Shown one piece after another: positions 6,059 through 12,831 of a stretch of 15,806 nucleotides of DNA; positions within the stretch are counted from its first letter, which is position 1; each line of letters begins with the position of its first letter. Under the pieces are notes generated by a model, which saw nothing but the letters and a program-made list of their open reading frames with translations, was not told the origin of the DNA and searched no databases. A program made the position numbers and the translations under genes. The stretch covers positions 1 through 15,806 of the forward strand of contig CAZJQP010000103.1 of NCBI GenBank assembly GCA_964548225.1. Direction: 5' to 3'. Source of the DNA: CALMEH01 sp964548225 (GTDB lineage Bacteria > Acidobacteriota > Blastocatellia > Pyrinomonadales > Pyrinomonadaceae).

Positions 6059-7525
6059 ATGGTAAATCTCAAAGTCCTTCAAAACGAACTACAAACGCTT
6101 CTTAATGAACACCAAGAATGGCTTTTAATTCACGCACTCGGACGTTCGTTTCCGCTTCAAAATGCGGAAATCGAAATCGAATTTTTACAAGATAAATTGC
6201 TTTTCAGCTATCTTGACGACAAAGGTTTTCAGACTTGGCGCGTCATTGATTTTAAGTTTGAAGCGAACGAAATTCGTTTGAATTTGTCGCGGAATTTCGG
6301 AAAAGAACGAGAAAAAATCAGGCTTGTCCCGCGAATTTCGGCGGAAAATTTAAGCGAAAATCTCGAACTTGCGCGACTTGAAAAAGCCAATAAACTCGCA
6401 GAAATTATTGCCCGCGCATTTCCGAAAATAAAAATTGTTCGTATTGAATTAAATCAAGAAAACGGGCGTTTCGCGCAAATTTTTCTCGAAAATCAAACGC
6501 TTGTTTTAGCCGATGTTTCCGATTCGTTGACACCGGAAATTTTAATTTCGGCAGCGTGTTTTTTACAAAAGAAGTTCGGAGCAAGGCGCAAAAATCCAAC
6601 TGAAAAAGTTTGGATTTTAGCAGAGAAACCGCAAGCACGAAACTTGCAAAAACTGCATACTCTTTTAAGCGAAAATTGGAAAAACAAAATTCAGATTAAA
6701 GAAATTTCCGGCAATAAGGCAAACGAACAAGGCGACGAAATTAAGGATTTGGCACAGTTAAAAATCGGCGATTTATGGCGCGGGAAGGCGAAGGAAATTA
6801 AATCTCCGGCAGATTGCTTTTTGAGCGAAACGGCGCAAAAAATTATCGAACTTGCGCCGACGAAAATTGATGCGGTTTTCGCAAAAAACGGCGAAACTTT
6901 GCGGTTTTACGGTTTGCCGTTTGCGCGTGTGAGAAAAAACTTGACGGAAGAAAAAGTCTGGTTCGGCGTGGAAAAATCGAAACAGATTTTAACAGAAAAT
7001 AATCTTGAAGAATTCGGCGAACTGATTGAAAATTTGCAACAATTCCGCCGTTTCGACGCGCCGAACAAACGCCATATTTTTCACACGCTCGCGCCCGAAG
7101 CGTGGCTCGAAGCAATTTTGCGGCGCAATATAAATTTGCTTGACGGTAACTTGATTTTATCGCCGCTATATCATCAATTTCGCGCCGAACGCGATAAAAT
7201 TGACCTGCTCGCGCTCCGTAAAGACGGGCGTTTGGTGATTATTGAGCTAAAAACCGCGCCCGACCGCGAGATGATTTTTCAAGCCGCCGAATATTGGCGC
7301 AAAATTGAGTTTCTACGACGCAAAGGCGTTTTGCAAAAAGCAAATCTTTTCGGCGAAGCAAAAATTTCCGATGCGCCAACAATTATTTATCTCGTTGCGC
7401 CGACGCTTTGTTTTCATCGTGATTTTGAATTTCTGAAAGCGACAATCTCGACTGAAATCAAAATGTTTCGCTTTGATTTGAACGAAAATTGGCGCGAAAA
7501 AATTAGAATTTTACGAAGACGTTAA
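6059..7525 (+). CDS. Large protein with C-terminal NucS/DUF91-like PD-(D/E)XK nuclease domain
   Basis: This 488-residue protein has a recognisable C-terminal nuclease core at about 345-420. It comprises PEAWLEAILRRNINLL (Glu348 or Glu351), Asp382 in RDKIDLLALRKDG, Glu396 and Lys398 in VIIELK, and Gln408 with Tyr412 in FQAAEYW. This order matches the NucS/DUF91 branch of the PD-(D/E)XK superfamily. The first ~340 residues are rich in Lys, Glu, Asn and Leu, with alternating strand- and helix-like segments. They contain KVWILAEKPQ and a short FYGLPFARV stretch, and I do not recognise their family. No membrane segment or signal peptide is visible, so it is probably cytoplasmic and acts on DNA or RNA. 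A hairpin overlaps its translation start. There is no methyltransferase or helicase partner nearby, so a restriction system is not supported. Confidence 0.82.
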   Translation: MVNLKVLQNELQTLLNEHQEWLLIHALGRSFPLQNAEIEIEFLQDKLLFSYLDDKGFQTWRVIDFKFEANEIRLNLSRNFGKEREKIRLVPRISAENLSENLELARLEKANKLAEIIARAFPKIKIVRIELNQENGRFAQIFLENQTLVLADVSDSLTPEILISAACFLQKKFGARRKNPTEKVWILAEKPQARNLQKLHTLLSENWKNKIQIKEISGNKANEQGDEIKDLAQLKIGDLWRGKAKEIKSPADCFLSETAQKIIELAPTKIDAVFAKNGETLRFYGLPFARVRKNLTEEKVWFGVEKSKQILTENNLEEFGELIENLQQFRRFDAPNKRHIFHTLAPEAWLEAILRRNINLLDGNLILSPLYHQFRAERDKIDLLALRKDGRLVIIELKTAPDREMIFQAAEYWRKIEFLRRKGVLQKANLFGEAKISDAPTIIYLVAPTLCFHRDFEFLKATISTEIKMFRFDLNENWREKIRILRRR

Positions 7526-7526
7526 T

Positions 7527-8633
7527 TTATTTCACAATCCAACCACCGCCGACGCATTCTTCGCCGTTGTAGAAAACGGTTGCTTGTCCGGGCGTGATGG
7601 CGGCTTGCGGTTCGTCGAAAACGATTTTTGCACGATTCTCAGGCAAAGCGTAAATCGTTGCGGGCGCAGGTTCGTGGCGATAGCGCACTTTTACTGCGGC
7701 GCGGACAGGTTCGTTCGGTTCATCAAACGCGACCCAATTTACGCCTTTGGCAATAAATTCGAGAGTGTCTAATTCGTCTTTTTCGCCCGCGATAATTTGG
7801 TTTTTTAGGCGTTCGATTTGCACGACATAAAGCGGTTTTTCGTGCGCGATGCCCAAACCTTTGCGCTGTCCGATGGTGTAGCGGTGAATGCCCGAATGTT
7901 TGCCGATTTTTTCGCCCTTCGTGTTGACAATATCGCCCGCTTCCGGCAGTTCATCCAAACGGTTTTCGTGTTCCAAATAACGGTCAATAAACGCGGAATA
8001 ATTGCCGTCCGGCACGAAGCAGATTTCTTGCGATTCCTGCTTTTCGGCAACATAAAGATTCGCTTCACGCGCCAAATCGCGGACTTCCGATTTCATCATT
8101 TCACCGAGCGGAAAATAGGCGCGGGAAAGCTGGTCTTGCGTTAATTCCCAAAGAAAATACGTTTGATCTTTCCAATGATTTTTGCCGCGAAAAAGGCGAT
8201 AACGATTGTTTTCCGCGTCAAATTCGACACGCGCATAATGTCCCGTAGCAACTTTATCGCAACCCAAACTGACCGCCATTCTATCGAGCGAAGCGAATTT
8301 CAGGCGCGAATTGCACGCGACGCACGGAATCGGCGTTTCGCCGCGCAGATAATCTTCGACAAACGGTTTGACAACCGATTCTTCAAATTCATTTTCGAGG
8401 TTCAGAACATAAAACGGAAAGCCCAAACCTTCCGCCACGCGCCGCGCGTCATAAACGTCGTCGAGCGAACAACAGCGCGACGGCAACGGATCGCCGTTTT
8501 CGTCCGTGTTGATGTGGCGGCGTTGATTCCACAACTGCATCGTAAAACCGATGAGTTCGTGTCCTTGTTCTTTAAGAAGTGCGGCGGCTGCTGAACTGTC
8601 AACTCCGCCGCTCATTGCGACTGCGATTTTCAT
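7527..8633 (-). CDS. mnmA: tRNA-specific 2-thiouridylase MnmA
   Basis: MnmA adds sulfur to C2 of the wobble uridine (U34) of tRNAs for Lys, Glu and Gln, using ATP to adenylate the base and a persulfide as sulfur donor. The 368 residues match family length. The N-terminal PP-loop is AVAMSGGVDSSAAA (residues 4-17). Catalytic Cys107 lies in PCVACNSRLKF, with TGHYARV, KDQTYFLWEL and the second catalytic Cys205 in SQEICFVPDG. The central and C-terminal tRNA-binding beta domains begin near YTIGQRKGLGIA. A CC pair at 54-55 is an extra feature of the PP-loop domain. The gene converges on the nuclease gene with stop codons one base apart and no terminator between. A TATAAT box lies upstream of its start. 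Confidence 0.97.
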   Translation of the reverse strand: MKIAVAMSGGVDSSAAAALLKEQGHELIGFTMQLWNQRRHINTDENGDPLPSRCCSLDDVYDARRVAEGLGFPFYVLNLENEFEESVVKPFVEDYLRGETPIPCVACNSRLKFASLDRMAVSLGCDKVATGHYARVEFDAENNRYRLFRGKNHWKDQTYFLWELTQDQLSRAYFPLGEMMKSEVRDLAREANLYVAEKQESQEICFVPDGNYSAFIDRYLEHENRLDELPEAGDIVNTKGEKIGKHSGIHRYTIGQRKGLGIAHEKPLYVVQIERLKNQIIAGEKDELDTLEFIAKGVNWVAFDEPNEPVRAAVKVRYRHEPAPATIYALPENRAKIVFDEPQAAITPGQATVFYNGEECVGGGWIVK

Positions 8634-8666
8634 ACTTCAAACTCGCGCTTTCCGCGCAAACAGAGA

Positions 8667-8672
8667 ATTATA
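8667..8672 (-). promoter_or_regulatory. Candidate -10 box for mnmA
   Basis: On the minus strand the sequence is a perfect TATAAT, about 34 bases upstream of the mnmA ATG. No good TTGACA-like -35 is found at 16-18 bases, so this is a partial promoter match. A GC-rich dyad (cgcg/cgcg, 8644-8656) lies between it and the start codon. Confidence 0.35.
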
Positions 8673-8713
8673 TCGTTTTAGATGCGAAAATAATAGACCG
8701 AGTAGCAGAAACG

Positions 8714-8744
8714 AAAAAAACGCAGACGAAAAAAATCATCTGCG
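8714..8744 (-). terminator. Intrinsic terminator for the 142-residue hypothetical gene
   Basis: Read on the minus strand, an 8-bp stem (cgcagatg with cgtctgcg, one G:U pair) is followed by a run of seven T. The plus-strand coordinates of the stem are 8721-8744 and the T run corresponds to A's at 8714-8720. It separates the upstream minus-strand gene from mnmA, so mnmA should have its own promoter. Confidence 0.82.
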
Positions 8745-8765
8745 CCCTCAACATTTTGTTTTTGA

Positions 8766-9194
8766 TTATTTCTTGACGTTTCTTTGTGCGAGATTCATCA
8801 AATCTTCGGGCATCCATTTTGCCATATTTTTGGCTTCGGCTTCGGCAATTCCTTTGTGGCGGTTGCGCCATTCTTTTTCGGGCGCGTCTTCGCGTCCTGA
8901 ATCTTTCGGATAATTTTCTACTTGTTCAAGCGAAATGATGATGCCGTGGGCGATTTCTTCCCAGCTTTCGGTTTGAATGCCGCGCAAAACAACGGGCAAT
9001 CCGGCAGTCCAATCTTCTTCGGGGGCGATGTTATCGTATTCGGGAATGGTCAAATAAGCGGTTTTCGGAAACGGTTTGCCCGAAAATTCGCTGATGATTT
9101 TTGATTTTACATCGTTAAAAGAACCGCTGGGATTCGCTTTTCTAATCTCCAAAGCGCGGCGGAAAATGTCTGAAACTGTTGATTGATTACTCAT
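8766..9194 (-). CDS. Hypothetical protein, 142 residues
   Basis: I do not recognise this family. The protein is soluble-looking with no signal peptide, membrane segment or cysteine. It contains an N-terminal helical stretch (VSDIFRRALEIRKANPSG), a central PEYDNIAPEEDWTAGLPVVLRG segment, and a charged C-terminal half with EKEWRNRHKGIAEAEAKNMAKW. The composition is normal and the gene has its own strong terminator downstream, which supports a real gene. An AGGAG element lies about 17 bases upstream of the ATG, further than usual. It is divergent from the redoxin gene, with a 134-base shared upstream region. Confidence 0.8.
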   Translation of the reverse strand: MSNQSTVSDIFRRALEIRKANPSGSFNDVKSKIISEFSGKPFPKTAYLTIPEYDNIAPEEDWTAGLPVVLRGIQTESWEEIAHGIIISLEQVENYPKDSGREDAPEKEWRNRHKGIAEAEAKNMAKWMPEDLMNLAQRNVKK

Positions 9195-9328
9195 TTTTTA
9201 TTTTGTAACAACTCCTGAAATTAAATGACAGATTAGCATAAACCGGCGCAGATAAAAAATCGGACAAAATTTACTTGTCTTTCGGCATCTGAAAAGTTAG
9301 TCTTTCAAAAGTTGGAGAATTAATAATT

Positions 9329-9985
9329 ATGAAAACGCTTTTATTATTGGCAATTTTATTGGTTGGTTTTACGTTTGCAAACGCACAGCACGAATACGCG
9401 CCGTTGCTCGAAAAAGAGATTAGCTACAAAGATTGGACATATAAATCAATTAAAGACGGCAAAGACGTTAATTTGCGTTCGATGACGGCGGGCAAAAAGC
9501 TCGTGTTGGTTGTTTATTTTGCGCCGTGGTGTCCGAATTGGAAACTGCAAGCTCCGGTCGCGCAAGCATTTTACGAAAAATATAAGGACAAAGGTTTGGA
9601 GATTATCGGCGTTGGCGAATATGACACGGTTGAGAAGATGAAAGCGAGTCTGGAAACTTATAAAATCACGTTTCCGGCGGTTTATGAATCAGATTCGACT
9701 TCGGCAAAGCAAACAACGACGCATTATTCATATCGCAAACAGACGGGCGATACGCGAAATTGGGGTTCGCCGTGGAGCATTTTTATCGAGCCGGCAAAAT
9801 TAGAGCAAAAAGGCGATGTTCTCATCAAAAAAGCGACAATCGTCAACGGCGAATTGATGGAAGCCGAATCCGAAGCCTTTATCCGCGAAAAACTCGGTTT
9901 GCCGAAAGACGAGAAGAAAACTGAAACCGCCGCGAACAAAGCCGAAGTTTGCGAACCGACCTTGGATTTGAAAAAACCGAACTAG
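9329..9985 (+). CDS. Secreted thioredoxin-fold (TlpA/redoxin-like) protein with a CPNW active site
   Basis: This 218-residue protein starts with a signal peptide (LLLLAILLVGFTFANAQ, cleavage likely near residue 20) and then a thioredoxin fold. The active-site region is VVYFAPWCPNWKLQAP, so the usual CxxC reads C68-P-N-W71 and the resolving cysteine is missing. A typical following strand (GLEIIGVGEYDTVEKM) and a proline in GSPWSIFIEP (Pro148, cis-Pro position) are present. The only other cysteine is Cys208 in the charged C-terminal tail. It should act in the periplasm, perhaps as a reductant- or peroxide-linked redoxin, or may have lost classical disulfide exchange. A GGAG element lies about 11 bases before the ATG. 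The gene is monocistronic and ends at a convergent inverted repeat. Confidence 0.87.
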   Translation: MKTLLLLAILLVGFTFANAQHEYAPLLEKEISYKDWTYKSIKDGKDVNLRSMTAGKKLVLVVYFAPWCPNWKLQAPVAQAFYEKYKDKGLEIIGVGEYDTVEKMKASLETYKITFPAVYESDSTSAKQTTTHYSYRKQTGDTRNWGSPWSIFIEPAKLEQKGDVLIKKATIVNGELMEAESEAFIREKLGLPKDEKKTETAANKAEVCEPTLDLKKPN

Positions 9986-10137
9986 AGGGAGAAGAGGAGA
10001 AGAGGAGAAAGGGAGAAAGGGAGAAAAATTTTCGTTAGTAATCTTTAACGTGAAAATAAATTGCTCAAGATTATTAACGAAGAAATCTCCTTTTCTCCTT
10101 TTCTCCTCTTCTCCTTTTCTCCTCTTCTCCTCTTCTC
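9986..10137. repeat. Polypurine/polypyrimidine inverted repeat between convergent genes
   Basis: The first arm (9986-10028) is made of gagaag, gaggag and gggagaaa blocks. The second arm (about 10085-10137) is built of the complementary ctcctt and ctcttct blocks, so the two can pair imperfectly. Inside them, 10029-10045 and 10067-10083 form a 17-bp stem with two G:U pairs. The whole fills the space between the redoxin stop codon and the stop codon of the minus-strand gene. It is likely a bidirectional terminator or mRNA-end hairpin. The strand asymmetry (pure G/A runs) could also allow unusual DNA structure. Confidence 0.8.
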
Positions 10138-10140
10138 AAA

Positions 10141-10656
10141 TTACGGCATTGCCACAAGCGTATCCGACAATTTTTCGATGACGAGCAGAAGCGGTCTGCC
10201 CGAATCGAGAAATTTCCCTGTTGTTGCTAAATCTTCCGATTCGCCGCACAAATCCGAGATTCCTTGAATTTGCAAATTATAATTTTTGAGCGAAGGTTTC
10301 GTGCGAAATTCGACTTCGAGCGCGGCAATTCCGGCGCGTAGATTGCGGATTGTTTGCAAAACGGCTTGTTTATTTTTCGTGTTTTTGTCTTTTACGGCTT
10401 GCGAGGCTTTCGTATCTTTGTCAATATCTTCGATGCCTTGCGCGATTGTGCCTAAAAGATAGAGATATTTCGAGACGTTTTTAATTTGTGTTGAAACCTT
10501 CATTGCGCCGTCTTTTATTTCGGCGGCGTTGTTATTATTTGTCGTTGTAGTCGTTGGTTTTTTCGTTGTCGGTTTTTTGCGTTGCGCGTCCGCCGAAATG
10601 GTTAGGAACAAAACACAAATCAAAAAGACGCTGATTTTTAACAGATGGTTTTTCAT
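10141..10656 (-). CDS. Exported protein of unknown function with Thr/Asn-rich linker
   Basis: This 171-residue protein has a clear signal peptide (LLKISVFLICVLFLTISADAQ, cleavage near residue 24). A short low-complexity linker of Lys, Pro, Thr and Asn follows (KKPTTKKPTTTTTNNNN). The remaining ~125 residues look helical, with IAQGIEDIDKDTKASQAVKD and TIRNLRAGIAALEVEF, and contain one cysteine near the end (SDLCGESED). I do not recognise the family. It probably lies in the periplasm or at the cell surface, with the linker as a flexible tether. The gene is convergent with the redoxin gene and divergent from lipB, so it is likely its own transcription unit. Confidence 0.8.
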   Translation of the reverse strand: MKNHLLKISVFLICVLFLTISADAQRKKPTTKKPTTTTTNNNNAAEIKDGAMKVSTQIKNVSKYLYLLGTIAQGIEDIDKDTKASQAVKDKNTKNKQAVLQTIRNLRAGIAALEVEFRTKPSLKNYNLQIQGISDLCGESEDLATTGKFLDSGRPLLLVIEKLSDTLVAMP

Positions 10657-10734
10657 AATTTCTCTAATTTAATGTCGTTGATGTTATAAATTACTGACTT
10701 CTAATTTCAAAGATAAAATTTTATCATAGAGTTG

Positions 10735-11418
10735 ATGCAAAAAAGATGCTTAGAAGTTCGCCGTCTTGGTCGTTTTGGTTACGCCGAAGGCTTGGATTTG
10801 CAAAAATCGCTCGAAACTGAAGTGATTGCCGAAAGAAAACGTGATTATCTTTTGCTGCTTGAACATCCGCACACTTTCACGATTGGCAGACGCGCCAAAA
10901 CGGACGGTGTTTTGGCGACGGCGGAGATTTTAAAGACGCTCGGCGCGGAAGTTTTCGAGATAAATCGCGGCGGCAAGGTTACATATCACGGGCTTGGGCA
11001 AATTGTCGGCTATCCGATAATAAATCTGAGTTCGTTTAAGGAAGACGTGCATCTTTACGTTCGCAATTTGGAAGAAGTCTTGATGCGCGTGCTAAAAGAT
11101 TACGGCATCGAAACTTTTAGAATCGAAGGTTTAACGGGCGTTCATACAACAGAAGGCAAAGTCGCGGCAATCGGCGTTCACATCAAACGCTGGGTTACGA
11201 CGCACGGTTTCGCGCTCAATGTGAATACGGATTTGAGCTATTATAATTGGATTATCGCCTGCGAAGGCGAGCCGGTAACTTCGATGGAACGGCTTCTGGG
11301 ACGCGAAATTGATTTGCACGAGGTCGAAGATAAAATCATCAAACATTTCACGGAAGTCTTCACTTTCGCACAGGTTTTAGAACCTAAAGAACAATCTTTC
11401 AGCGCATCGGAACAGTAG
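10735..11418 (+). CDS. lipB: Octanoyltransferase LipB
   Basis: LipB moves octanoyl groups from octanoyl-ACP to the lipoyl domains of 2-oxoacid dehydrogenases and glycine cleavage H protein; LipA then inserts sulfur. The family signature NRGGKVTYHGLGQIVGYPI is intact. Catalytic Lys142 is in GKVAAIG and catalytic Cys176 is in ACEGEPVTS. HIKRWVTTHGFALNVN is also typical. LLLEHPHTFTIGRR forms part of the acyl pocket. From ATG 10735 the protein has 227 residues, a normal length. A TTG three bases earlier (10732) is the alternative start. No lipA is seen in the window. The last ~12 residues are Ser/Glu-rich and variable. A repeat array begins six bases after the stop codon. Confidence 0.96.
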   Translation: MQKRCLEVRRLGRFGYAEGLDLQKSLETEVIAERKRDYLLLLEHPHTFTIGRRAKTDGVLATAEILKTLGAEVFEINRGGKVTYHGLGQIVGYPIINLSSFKEDVHLYVRNLEEVLMRVLKDYGIETFRIEGLTGVHTTEGKVAAIGVHIKRWVTTHGFALNVNTDLSYYNWIIACEGEPVTSMERLLGREIDLHEVEDKIIKHFTEVFTFAQVLEPKEQSFSASEQ

Positions 11419-11427
11419 TTTTACGCT

Positions 11428-11490
11428 ATTCCGAAAATATTCCGCGCTATTCCAATATTTTTTCGGAATAGCGCGGAATATTTTCGGAAT
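11428..11490. repeat. Perfect 26-bp inverted repeat just after lipB
   Basis: Bases 11428-11453 are the exact reverse complement of 11465-11490, with an 11-base loop (aatattttttc). The left arm begins ten bases after the lipB stop codon. It would make a very stable hairpin at the lipB mRNA 3' end. There is no U-tract after the stem, so mRNA stabilisation or DNA cruciform formation is as likely as termination. Confidence 0.88.
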
Positions 11491-11590
11491 GACGCGAAAA
11501 AAAATTAGAATGGCGCGAAATATTTTCGGAATAGCGCGGAAAAAAATCGGAATAGCGCGAAATCTTTATGGAATAGCACAGAAAAAAACT

Positions 11591-11621
11591 GGAGTATTCC
11601 GAAAATATTTCGGAATACTCC
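11591..11621. repeat. Perfect 14-bp hairpin with 3-base loop inside the array
   Basis: Bases 11591-11604 (ggagtattccgaaa) pair perfectly with 11608-11621 across ata. It spans one 21-bp unit and half of the next. It is formed by changes that turn an ordinary unit into a self-complementary one. Confidence 0.85.
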
Positions 11622-11688
11622 GACAAAATATTGTGCTATTCCAAAATTTTTACGGAATAGCGCGAAAATATTTCGGAATACTTTTTTT

Positions 11689-11856
11689 GTTCGGAGTGCA
11701 GACATTTTTGTTTGCCGGTTTTAGCTTTTTCAGTTAAAAAAACTTACAAAAAACCGTCCGGCACTTCAATTTTTGCTTCTTCGCTTGCACCGCAAATCAA
11801 TTTCTTTTAACCTCGTATATTACGGATTTAGGTAGTCGGACATAAACAAATAAAGG
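11689..11856. other. Intergenic stretch with nothing identified
   Basis: This AT-rich sequence lies between the 21-bp array and the foldback element. I see no open frame of interest, no clear promoter pair and no RNA gene. A weak GCCGG/CCGGC dyad near 11717-11765 is the only visible symmetry. Confidence 0.4.
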
Positions 11857-11970
11857 TAAAACCTCTAAAATAATTGATAATTGATAATGACTAATGATAA
11901 GTTGCCGTATTTTTACACGACAATTATCAAATTCCAATTATCAATTATCAATTATTTTAGAGCGGTTTTA
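11857..11970. repeat. Foldback element with 24-bp perfect core arms
   Basis: Bases 11865-11888 are the exact reverse complement of 11937-11960. Pairing continues outward for eight more left-arm bases (to 11857/11970) with a two-base bulge on the right side. The loop is 48 bases. The arms contain doublets of taattgataa and end in taaaacc/ggtttta. The size and shape fit a small non-autonomous palindromic element or a structured RNA. No target-site duplication is obvious, and it encodes nothing. It lies 60 bases upstream of the esterase start. Confidence 0.85.
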
Positions 11971-12029
11971 GTTATTGTTAATTCTGCACGACTGCTTATT
12001 TATATTTTTATTAAACTAACTATTACTTT

Positions 12030-12764
12030 ATGCGACGTGATACAACTTCGTGGTTCAGCCACAATTTAGGAATGGATATGCCGCTCGTGGCGTATGGACA
12101 CGCGGGTTATCCGCTTTTGATGTTTCCGACTGCGGCGGCAGATTATTTGGAATACGAACGGTTTTTATTAGTTAAAGTCATCGAACCTTTTATCGAAGCC
12201 GGAAAGATTCGCGCTTATTCGATAAATTCGGTCAATCGTTACAGCCTTTTGAACGACAAGGCTTCGCCCGCGTGGAAAGCCGAGCTTCTTTCGCGCTATG
12301 ACCGCTACATTATGGAAGAAGTTTTGCCGCTTATCCGAATGGAATGCGGCGACGATGCCCGACCTTTGACAACCGGCGCATCTTTGGGTGCGTTTCTCGC
12401 GGCAAATACATATTTTCGCCATCCCGATAAATTTCGCGGCACGATTGCAATGAGCGGCAGCTACGACATTCGCTCGTATCTGCCCGATTATTACGACACA
12501 AACGTCTATTTCAACAATCCGATGCAGTATGTCCCGAATCTGAATGACGACTTTTTTCTGCCAACTTTAAGAAAGGCTGATTCGATTGTTTTAGTTACGG
12601 GACAAGGCGCATATGAAGCACCGGAAAGAACAAAAGATTTTTCGCGCGTTCTCCATTCAAAAGGCATTCCGCACCTTTGCGAACTCTGGGGACACGACGT
12701 AAATCACGATTGGGACTGGTGGCGCAAAATGCTTCCCTATTACTTAAACAGATTTCTCGGCTAA
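12030..12764 (+). CDS. Alpha/beta-hydrolase, putative esterase family
   Basis: This 244-residue cytosolic protein belongs to the esterase D-like/putative esterase group (PF00756-type). The nucleophile elbow is TTGASLGAF with Ser118. The oxyanion region near residues 32-36 is MFPTAAADY. The catalytic His is in WGHDVNHDW (His222 or His226), and the acid residue probably lies near the LVTGQGAYEAPER segment (about 189-200). IAMSGSYDIRSYL is typical of the family. There is no signal peptide. The family N-terminus (SWFSHNLGMDMPLVAYGHAG) supports the ATG at 12030, although no Shine-Dalgarno is visible. The substrate cannot be deduced. The gene stands alone between the repeat-rich region and the scaffold gap. 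Confidence 0.88.
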   Translation: MRRDTTSWFSHNLGMDMPLVAYGHAGYPLLMFPTAAADYLEYERFLLVKVIEPFIEAGKIRAYSINSVNRYSLLNDKASPAWKAELLSRYDRYIMEEVLPLIRMECGDDARPLTTGASLGAFLAANTYFRHPDKFRGTIAMSGSYDIRSYLPDYYDTNVYFNNPMQYVPNLNDDFFLPTLRKADSIVLVTGQGAYEAPERTKDFSRVLHSKGIPHLCELWGHDVNHDWDWWRKMLPYYLNRFLG

Positions 12765-12831
12765 AACGCAGAAACGCGCCCCAAATAAACGTGTAAGTAA
12801 AAATTATTCACCCGTACATAGGGCGCGGCTC

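Larger units (their letters stand above)
11424..11688. repeat. 21-bp-period array with mixed unit orientation
   Basis: About twelve and a half units occur at strict 21-bp spacing. The direct units begin at 11465, 11486, 11507, 11528, 11549, 11570, 11591, 11612, 11633 and 11654, with a partial one at 11675. The core is ggaatagcgcgaaa followed by an A/T tract. The first two units (11424-11464) are in the opposite orientation, and 11633 carries a partly inverted unit. A/T tracts therefore recur every 21 bp. Frames on both strands are open through the array and would encode seven-residue repeats such as IARNLYG. No spacers are present, so it is not a CRISPR. Confidence 0.92.

Noticed and set aside
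8163..8594. 143-codon frame opposite mnmA
   Set aside because: It is antisense to the MnmA PP-loop domain, with no family resemblance and no start signal.
6059..8633. Restriction-modification or defence island around the nuclease
   Set aside because: The neighbours are a hydrolase and mnmA. No methyltransferase, helicase, reverse transcriptase or other defence partner is present.
11489..11737. 82-codon plus-strand frame and a 66-codon minus-strand frame in the second array
   Set aside because: Both exist because a 21-bp unit without stops keeps frames open on both strands. There is no non-repeat domain or good ribosome site to favour either.
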